A stretch of DNA of 10,117 bases. Origin: an uncultured Collinsella sp. (GTDB lineage: Bacteria; Actinomycetota; Coriobacteriia; Coriobacteriales; Coriobacteriaceae). The stretch is from positions 1 to 10,117 of the forward strand of contig CABVBR010000067.1 in NCBI GenBank assembly GCA_902496645.1, written 5' to 3'. Shown one piece after another: positions 5,638 through 10,117 of this stretch (position 1 is the first letter of the stretch; the number at the start of each line of letters is the position of its first letter). A program made the translations under genes and the position numbers. Below the pieces are notes generated by a model. That model saw nothing but the letters and a program-made list of their open reading frames with translations. It was not told where the DNA came from and made no database searches.

Positions 5638-6299
5638 TGCGTCAGTATCCAGTGTATGGCGTGGGCCATGCGCAGGTCGGTCTGGGCAAAGTGATTGCCG
5701 GGGTTGAGTGCCAGCGTTGTTGGGATGCCTCGCTCGATGAGTAGCTCTTCCATTGCGCGCGTGTCGTCGAGCACGTGCCTCATCATACGGTTGGGCGTCT
5801 TGGTTTCCTTTTTACCGAGTGACAGATAGACGGCGTCGGGCGTAGCTGTCATCGTGCGCTCGCGCGCGTAGTCGATAAAGCCGGGGAACCACAGCGACCC
5901 CGATGCACTCGCCGCGCGCTCAAAGACATCTGTTTGCCAAAGTGCCCACAGTGCAAAAAGACCCGCCAACGAGTAGCCGGCAATGCCGCGCCAGGTGGGC
6001 GGCTGAGGAAGCGACGACTCGGCCTCTGGGATTATCCAGTTCAACAGCTCATCGAGAAATCCGGATGCCTGACCGCCAAAGGGCTCGGCATCGCGCACGG
6101 TTCCGTCGCATCCCCAGGGGCTCAGCTCGCGATTCCAGTTGAGGCTGCCAATGCCGACAAGCGTGAAGGGCGGGCAGTTGAGCTCTCGGCAGCGTTCATA
6201 AACCTCCGTGCCGTCGCCCATGACCACGGGAAGATAGATGACTGGTGCGCTTTCGGCATGCTGTGCATGAACGGTTATCTGCTTTTGATGCGCTTCCAT
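5634..6299 (-). CDS. Alpha/beta-hydrolase, putative esterase (Fes/IroE-like family)
   Basis: A 221-residue protein without signal peptide, likely cytoplasmic. The nucleophile elbow GYSLAG places the catalytic serine at S110, and NPGNHF near the C-terminus gives H203. ASASGSLWFPGF (130-141) and VYLSLGKKETKTPN (157-170) match the fold of small esterases related to Fes, IroE and esterase D-like predicted hydrolases. Its substrate is not shown. Iron-siderophore esterases belong to this group, but no siderophore gene is near, so this remains a family-level call. The start is uncertain. ATG 6299 is preceded by GAGAGAAG, a modest ribosome binding site; a GTG at 6347 would add 16 residues of poor quality. 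It converges on uraA and shares its terminator. Confidence 0.82.
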   Translation of the reverse strand: MEAHQKQITVHAQHAESAPVIYLPVVMGDGTEVYERCRELNCPPFTLVGIGSLNWNRELSPWGCDGTVRDAEPFGGQASGFLDELLNWIIPEAESSLPQPPTWRGIAGYSLAGLFALWALWQTDVFERAASASGSLWFPGFIDYARERTMTATPDAVYLSLGKKETKTPNRMMRHVLDDTRAMEELLIERGIPTTLALNPGNHFAQTDLRMAHAIHWILTH

Positions 6300-6362
6300 G
6301 ACGGGCTTCTCTCGGCGTTGTGATATCGACGGCCCCCATTGTCGCACGCCGGCTCATGCAGG

Positions 6363-6376
6363 TTGGGCTAGACCAA
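6363..6376. promoter_or_regulatory. Possible operator ahead of the esterase gene
   Basis: TTGG-G-CTAG-A-CCAA is a 14-bp near-palindrome, 64 bases upstream of the esterase ATG on the minus strand. It lies in the only non-coding stretch available for the esterase promoter. I see no clear -10/-35 pair there. The symmetry is visible, but a function is a guess. Confidence 0.2.
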
Positions 6377-6407
6377 AGACAATCTCGTGCATACCCTGCG
6401 GACGCAT

Positions 6408-6449
6408 ATGGAAAACGCCACCGCCGGAGGGGAGCTCGGCGGTGGCGTT
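6408..6449 (-). terminator. Intrinsic terminator of the first surface-protein gene
   Basis: On the minus strand AACGCCACCGCCG pairs perfectly over 13 bp with CGGCGGTGGCGTT (plus-strand arms 6414-6426 and 6437-6449) across a 10-base loop, and TTTTCC follows. It lies 57 bases after the stop codon of the surface-protein gene. It should keep its transcript from entering the esterase gene, which is on the same strand. Confidence 0.85.
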
Positions 6450-6506
6450 GTTAAACGGTGCTGGGACTCGGGGCCTTCGCGGGAGCTGCCATGTGCGCAG
6501 AGGCGT

Positions 6507-8297
6507 CTAAGAGCGCTTGCGGCTCGCCATGGTGCCTGCGGCGATAGCGGCTGTTCCCGCAAGGACGGTTGCCACGATGGCCGCACCCGAGGTGTCGCCG
6601 GTTGCCGCGAGCACGCCGGTAGTCTTGGCTTTCGTGATTGAAGCCGCAACGGCCTTGGTCGGCTTTGAGCCCTCAGGCATGGGGTTCTGCTTGGACTCCG
6701 CGGGCTTGCTTTCTGCGGGCTTGGTCTCGTCGGGCTTGGGGTCTTCCGGCTTGGCTACCTCGGGAGGTGCGATGACCATGCTCTTGGCGACAGCTTCGTT
6801 ATAGGGGGAGTCGATCACAGCGTCGCCCGTGCCGATGGCTTGGCCTGCCTCGTAGATGCCGTCACGGAGCTTGCGATAGTCAATGACCTTGCCGCCTTCG
6901 GGCGTCTGGATGGCGGCGTTCTCAATCTTGATGGTGCCGATTGTCTTGCCGTCAGCGCTCATGGCACGGGCAAAGATTGCCGCTGTATCTCCTTCGGCCG
7001 TTACCTTGCTGCGGATGATCGAGATGACTGCGGGTGTGACGCCCTCGCTGGTCTGGGCGATGATGCCGATGTTCTCGCCTTGGGGCTCGGGGCTCGTCTC
7101 ACCATCTTGGTTTTCGCTGTAGGGGATGGGGCCGTCGCCGTTCTCGACATAGCGGGCTATGGCCTTGACAACGGAGTCGCTGATGTAGATGTGGCCACCC
7201 TCCTCGTTGGGTCGATCGTTTCTGGTGGAGAATGCAGCCGAAACCTCGCCTTCCGCAAACGCGTCCACGGTGGAGCCGTTCTTGACGACGATATCGTCTT
7301 GGTAGGTGAAGAGGGCAATGGCGCCACCGTATCTGCCTTTACTTGCGCGGACTGTCACGTTTGCATGATCGAGTGTGATGCCCTTGTGGGCATAGACGCC
7401 ATATTCAACACCGTTTGCGTTGAGGGAGGCGTTTGTGGCTGCGAGGCTGCCCTTGGCCTCGACGGCGGCGTCTTTCTCGGAGCTCGCCTTGACCTGGCTG
7501 CCGTCCGAGATATTGATGTTGCCGCCGCTCCAAATGGCCTCACCATCGGCTGAGCTTGCCTCGACTGTGCCGCCACCCTTGATGGTGAGGTTCTTGTCGG
7601 TTCCGATACCCTTGTCCTTGGTAGCCCTGGCGGTGACGGCCCCGCTGTCGTCAATCGTGATATTGCCGTTTGCCCTGATGCCATCCGATACGCCCGTGGC
7701 GTTGACGTTGCCCGAACCTTTGATAGCGAGATCGCCCTCGGCGTCGATGGCATCAAATCCAGCGCTCGTGGCGTTGACGGATCCGGCTCCGTCGATGTTG
7801 ATATTACCCGTGGAGAGGATAGCGTCCTCAGTAGATGTCACGCTGAGCGTGCTGCCCGCGTCGCCTTGGATATTGAGCTCGGCGTTCTCATTCTTGCCAT
7901 GAGAAGCCTTGATGCCTTCGATCCAGTCGGCAGTGACGATGTTGTTTCCCGAGTAATTCACGTTGAGCTTGCCTGCGGCCTGGATCTCGCCGCCGTTATA
8001 GTTGTTGAGCTTCAAGTCGTCGGCGCCGTCCCACGACCAGGTGCCGGTCTCGTCGCCCGCCGCAGTGCCGGCGTTGTATTTGGTTTCGCCGACCTTGACC
8101 CATTCCGCCGCGAGCGAGACGCTCGGCATGAGCAGCGAGCTCACCGTGAGTGCGCACACGGCGCCTACGACGATGCGGCGCGTCACGCGGCGCCAGCTGC
8201 CGTGCGCGAGTCCTATGCGACGGCGAACGTCGGGTTCGGCAACATGGGTTCCGGCGGTAGTGTCATTGCGTTTGGGGGTCGTGAACAAGGCTGCCAT
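6507..8297 (-). CDS. Sortase-anchored beta-helix surface protein, paralog 1
   Basis: A 596-residue secreted, wall-anchored protein. Residues 1-64 form a long signal peptide: a basic N-region with RRVTRR, a hydrophobic core IVVGAVCALTVSSLLMPSV, and cleavage near SLAA at 61-64. Residues 86-163 contain a GTWSWDGADDLKL start and the first strands. Residues 164-305 hold six tandem rungs of 23-24 residues (pattern GNINIDGAGSVNATS...DAI), typical of a parallel beta-helix. Residues 306-505 continue the helix with longer loops. Residues 510-548 are a Pro/Lys/Glu-rich stalk with KPDETKPAESKPAES. The end is LAATGDTS (563-570), a hydrophobic stretch and RKRS, i.e. a sortase sorting signal. The start is ATG 8297 with GGGAG 5 bases ahead. 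The ligand is unknown; binding of host or plant glycans is plausible for such proteins. Closely related to the partial gene at 8569-10116. Confidence 0.85.
   Translation of the reverse strand: MAALFTTPKRNDTTAGTHVAEPDVRRRIGLAHGSWRRVTRRIVVGAVCALTVSSLLMPSVSLAAEWVKVGETKYNAGTAAGDETGTWSWDGADDLKLNNYNGGEIQAAGKLNVNYSGNNIVTADWIEGIKASHGKNENAELNIQGDAGSTLSVTSTEDAILSTGNINIDGAGSVNATSAGFDAIDAEGDLAIKGSGNVNATGVSDGIRANGNITIDDSGAVTARATKDKGIGTDKNLTIKGGGTVEASSADGEAIWSGGNINISDGSQVKASSEKDAAVEAKGSLAATNASLNANGVEYGVYAHKGITLDHANVTVRASKGRYGGAIALFTYQDDIVVKNGSTVDAFAEGEVSAAFSTRNDRPNEEGGHIYISDSVVKAIARYVENGDGPIPYSENQDGETSPEPQGENIGIIAQTSEGVTPAVISIIRSKVTAEGDTAAIFARAMSADGKTIGTIKIENAAIQTPEGGKVIDYRKLRDGIYEAGQAIGTGDAVIDSPYNEAVAKSMVIAPPEVAKPEDPKPDETKPAESKPAESKQNPMPEGSKPTKAVAASITKAKTTGVLAATGDTSGAAIVATVLAGTAAIAAGTMASRKRS
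7383..7808 (-). repeat. Tandem beta-helix rungs in paralog 1
   Basis: Six consecutive units of 23-24 codons encode residues 164-305. Each opens with a G/K-N-(I/L)-x-I-type strand, then a turn rich in G, S and D, then a V-x-A-(S/T) strand and a (D/G)-x-(A/G)-I step. The repeat is clear at protein level and diverged at DNA level, so it is old and not a slippage-prone microsatellite. Confidence 0.75.
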
Positions 8298-8435
8298 GGT
8301 TGCTCCCGTTCTCATAGGGCCTATACGGCTAGGTTCAGCGTATCTGCTGGATGTTGCCGGCGGTAGTGCCGTTTGGAGGGCAAAATGGCCAAAATGGGGG
8401 AGAAATAGGCCGCACGCCGGCGCAGGGACCGACGC

Positions 8436-8475
8436 TAAAAGAAAAGCGCGGGGCCGCATGGCGACTCCGCGCTTT
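8436..8475 (-). terminator. Intrinsic terminator of the second surface-protein gene
   Basis: On the minus strand AAAGCGCGG pairs with CCGCGCTTT (plus-strand arms 8443-8451 and 8467-8475), and TTTCTTTTAG continues past the stem. It lies about 95 bases after the stop of paralog 2 and about 140 bases before the start of paralog 1. This implies that the two surface-protein genes are transcribed separately. The rest of the 271-bp gap should then hold the paralog 1 promoter, for which I see no convincing hexamers. Confidence 0.75.
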
Positions 8476-8489
8476 ATTGTTCAGCTTTT

Positions 8490-8540
8490 GCAGCCTTGCC
8501 CTTACGCTGCGAAGAAGTAGACGGGGAAGGCAAGGGCTGC
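8490..8540. repeat. Imperfect inverted repeat after paralog 2
   Basis: GCAGCCTTGCC (8490-8500) is complementary to GGCAAGGGCTGC (8529-8540) over 11 bp with one bulged G, around a 28-base loop. It lies between the paralog 2 stop and the terminator at 8436-8475, and has no T-tract of its own. It might stabilise the 3' end of the transcript. Confidence 0.4.
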
Positions 8541-8568
8541 GATCCACCCGTCCTGTGCGAAAAAGTGT

Positions 8569-10116
8569 TTACGAACGTTTGCGACTCGCCAGGGCGCCTG
8601 CGGCGATGGCGGCTGTTCCCGCAAGGGCGGCTGCCACGATGGCTGCGTTCGAGGTGTCGCCGGTTGCCGCGAGCTTGCCGACGGTCTTGGCTCCCTTGGC
8701 TGCAACTGCAACGGTCTTGGTTGTCTTCGTGCCCTCGGACTTGGAACCCTCGGGCTTGGTCTTGCCGTGCTTTTCCTCGGGCTTGGTCTCCTCGGGAGGC
8801 ACGATGACCGTGCTCTTGGCGACAGCGGCGTCATAGGGGGAGTCAATCGTGGCATCGCCCGTGCCGATGGTCTGCCCCGCCTCGTAGACGATGCCGTCGC
8901 TGAGCTCTTCCTTGTTGCGATAGTCAATGACTTTGCCGCCTGCAGGCGTCTGGATGATGGCGTCCTTGATTTCGATGGTGCCGATCGCCTTGCCGTCCGC
9001 GCTCATGGCAAGGGCGAAGATAGCCGCCGTGTCTCCCTCGGCCGTGACCTTGCTGCGGACGATCGAGATGGTCGCGGGCGTGATGCCCTTCTCGGTCTGC
9101 GCGAAGATGCCGATGTTCAGGCCCTCGGACTCAGGGATGATTTCGTCGTTTTGGTCTCCACTGTAGTGGTCGGGGCCGTCGCCGCCGGTCTCGGCATAGC
9201 GGGCTATGGCCTTGACAACGGAGTCGCTGATGTAGATATGGCCACCCGCTTCGTCGGAGTAGAAATTACTGGTGGAGATTGCAACCGAGAACCTGCCTTC
9301 TGCGAGCGCATCCACAGTCGAGCCGTTCTTGATGACGATGTCGTCCTCATCGGTGAAGAGTGCGCTGGCTTCCCCGCCATCTGAGCTTGCGCGGACCGTC
9401 ACGGTCGCGCCATCGAGCGTGATGCCCTTGTAGACATAGATGCCATACCCAACGCCACTTGCGTTGAGGGAAGCGTTCGTGACCGTGAGGCTGTTTTTAC
9501 CGTCGATGGCGGCGTCTTCCTCGGAGCTTGCCTTGACCTGGCTGCCACCCGAGATCTCGATGTTGCCGTCGGCCCAAATCGCATTGTCTTTGATAGAGCT
9601 TGCCTCTACCTTGCCGCCGCCCTTTATGATGAGGTTCTCGTTAGCATCGATACCCTGATCCTCGGTGGCCTTGGCGGTGACGGTTCCGCTGTTGTCGATC
9701 GTGATGTTGCCGTCGGCCCTGATGCCATCCGAATCGCCCGTGGCGTTAACGTTTCCCGAGCCCTTGATGGTGACATCGCCCCCGGCATCGATGGCATCGT
9801 GCTCGGTGCTCGTGGCGTTGACAGTGCCAGCGCCGTCGATGTTGATGTTGCCGACGGAAGTGATGGCGTCACGAGAAGATGTCACGTTGAGCGTGCTGGA
9901 CGCGTCGCCCTGAATATTAAGCTCGGCGTTCTCGTTCGAGCCATCCTTAACCTTGATGCCGCGGCCGTTGTCGTTAGTGACGGTGTTGTTGCCCTCGTAG
10001 CTCACGTTGAGCTTGCCCGCTGCCTCGATCGCGCCGCCGTTATAGCCGTTGAGCTTCATATCGTCGGCGCCGTCCCAGCTCCAGGTGCCGGCGGCGTCGC
10101 CCGCCGCGGTGCCGGC
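8569..10116 (-). CDS. Sortase-anchored beta-helix surface protein, paralog 2 (N-terminus outside window)
   Basis: The reading frame continues past the right edge; 515 residues are visible. They align along their whole length with residues 76-596 of paralog 1, by eye at about 70% identity. The visible part begins AGTAAGDAAGTWSWDGADD, so roughly 75 residues including the signal peptide should lie beyond the edge. It has the same tandem rungs, a shorter stalk (PPEETKPEEKHGKTKPEGSK), and the sorting signal LAATGDTS with hydrophobic tail and RKRS end. An internal ATG at 10059 is not the start: homology continues upstream of it in frame. The strands of the helix are best conserved, and the loops (for example the one following HIYISDSVVKAIARY) differ in sequence. 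The function is unknown beyond surface display; a glycan- or host-binding role is inference. Confidence 0.85.
   Translation of the reverse strand, partial: AGTAAGDAAGTWSWDGADDMKLNGYNGGAIEAAGKLNVSYEGNNTVTNDNGRGIKVKDGSNENAELNIQGDASSTLNVTSSRDAITSVGNINIDGAGTVNATSTEHDAIDAGGDVTIKGSGNVNATGDSDGIRADGNITIDNSGTVTAKATEDQGIDANENLIIKGGGKVEASSIKDNAIWADGNIEISGGSQVKASSEEDAAIDGKNSLTVTNASLNASGVGYGIYVYKGITLDGATVTVRASSDGGEASALFTDEDDIVIKNGSTVDALAEGRFSVAISTSNFYSDEAGGHIYISDSVVKAIARYAETGGDGPDHYSGDQNDEIIPESEGLNIGIFAQTEKGITPATISIVRSKVTAEGDTAAIFALAMSADGKAIGTIEIKDAIIQTPAGGKVIDYRNKEELSDGIVYEAGQTIGTGDATIDSPYDAAVAKSTVIVPPEETKPEEKHGKTKPEGSKSEGTKTTKTVAVAAKGAKTVGKLAATGDTSNAAIVAAALAGTAAIAAGALASRKRS
9427..9852 (-). repeat. Tandem beta-helix rungs in paralog 2
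   Basis: Six units of 23-24 codons correspond one to one to the rungs of paralog 1 (GNINIDGAGTVNATS through to the YKG before the ITLDGATVTV strand). Rung number and register are the same in both genes, so the duplication of the whole gene came after the rung expansion. Confidence 0.75.
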
Positions 10117-10117
10117 G

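Noticed and set aside
6840..7553. Open frame of 237 codons on the plus strand opposite paralog 1
   Set aside because: It is the mirror of the repetitive GC-rich beta-helix coding region; a similar antisense frame occurs at 8767-9384 opposite paralog 2 for the same reason. No start signal or motif supports it.
8298..8459. N-terminal extension of paralog 1
   Set aside because: It would place 54 non-secretory residues before the signal peptide and run through the terminator of paralog 2. ATG 8297 has a ribosome binding site and gives a proper signal peptide.
7383..9852. Regularly spaced repeats that could suggest a CRISPR array
   Set aside because: The repeats are in-frame, degenerate codon repeats of a beta-helix protein, without constant repeats or unique spacers.

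Overview
The window looks like chromosomal DNA of a high-GC Gram-positive gut bacterium. My best guess is a coriobacterium such as Collinsella. The reasons are the GC-rich codon usage, the AGGAGG-type ribosome binding sites, the paired LAATG-type sortase-anchored surface proteins and the general style of the genes. The genus is inference; no rRNA or other phylogenetic marker is present.

Left part (1-1014): a thiamine-salvage gene, thiM (hydroxyethylthiazole kinase), runs leftwards off the edge. Its leader carries a TPP riboswitch followed by an intrinsic terminator, so thiM should be shut off when thiamine pyrophosphate is plentiful. Between the thiM promoter and the next, divergent promoter lie two 35-bp dyad repeats in mirror orientation. 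Each sits at the same distance from a -10-like hexamer.

Centre (1015-5636), rightward: a Cof-type HAD phosphatase and a LysR-type regulator are separated by only 10 bp and are probably one transcript. They are followed by a 377-residue methionine-synthase-like enzyme (MetE C-terminal catalytic domain, YxjG/YxjH type) and a uracil permease of the NCS2 family. A near-perfect dyad with LysR-box geometry lies between the regulator gene and the methionine-synthase-like gene, suggesting that the regulator controls that gene. A strong bidirectional terminator separates uraA from a convergent gene.

Right part (5634-10117), leftward: a small alpha/beta-hydrolase esterase of the Fes/IroE type, then two head-to-tail paralogous genes for large cell-wall-anchored beta-helix proteins. 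Each paralog has tandem 23-24-residue rungs, a Pro/Lys/Glu-rich stalk and an LAATGD sorting signal with a hydrophobic tail and RKRS end; the first also shows a signal peptide. The second paralog is cut by the window edge before its N-terminus. Each paralog has its own terminator, so they are probably separately transcribed units from a tandem duplication. Their rung cores are conserved and their loops have diverged, as expected for surface adhesins or glycan-binding proteins.

No tRNA, rRNA, CRISPR array, insertion sequence or phage gene was seen. I see no clear new multi-gene system. The least explained structures are the mirrored promoter repeats and the duplicated surface protein pair.
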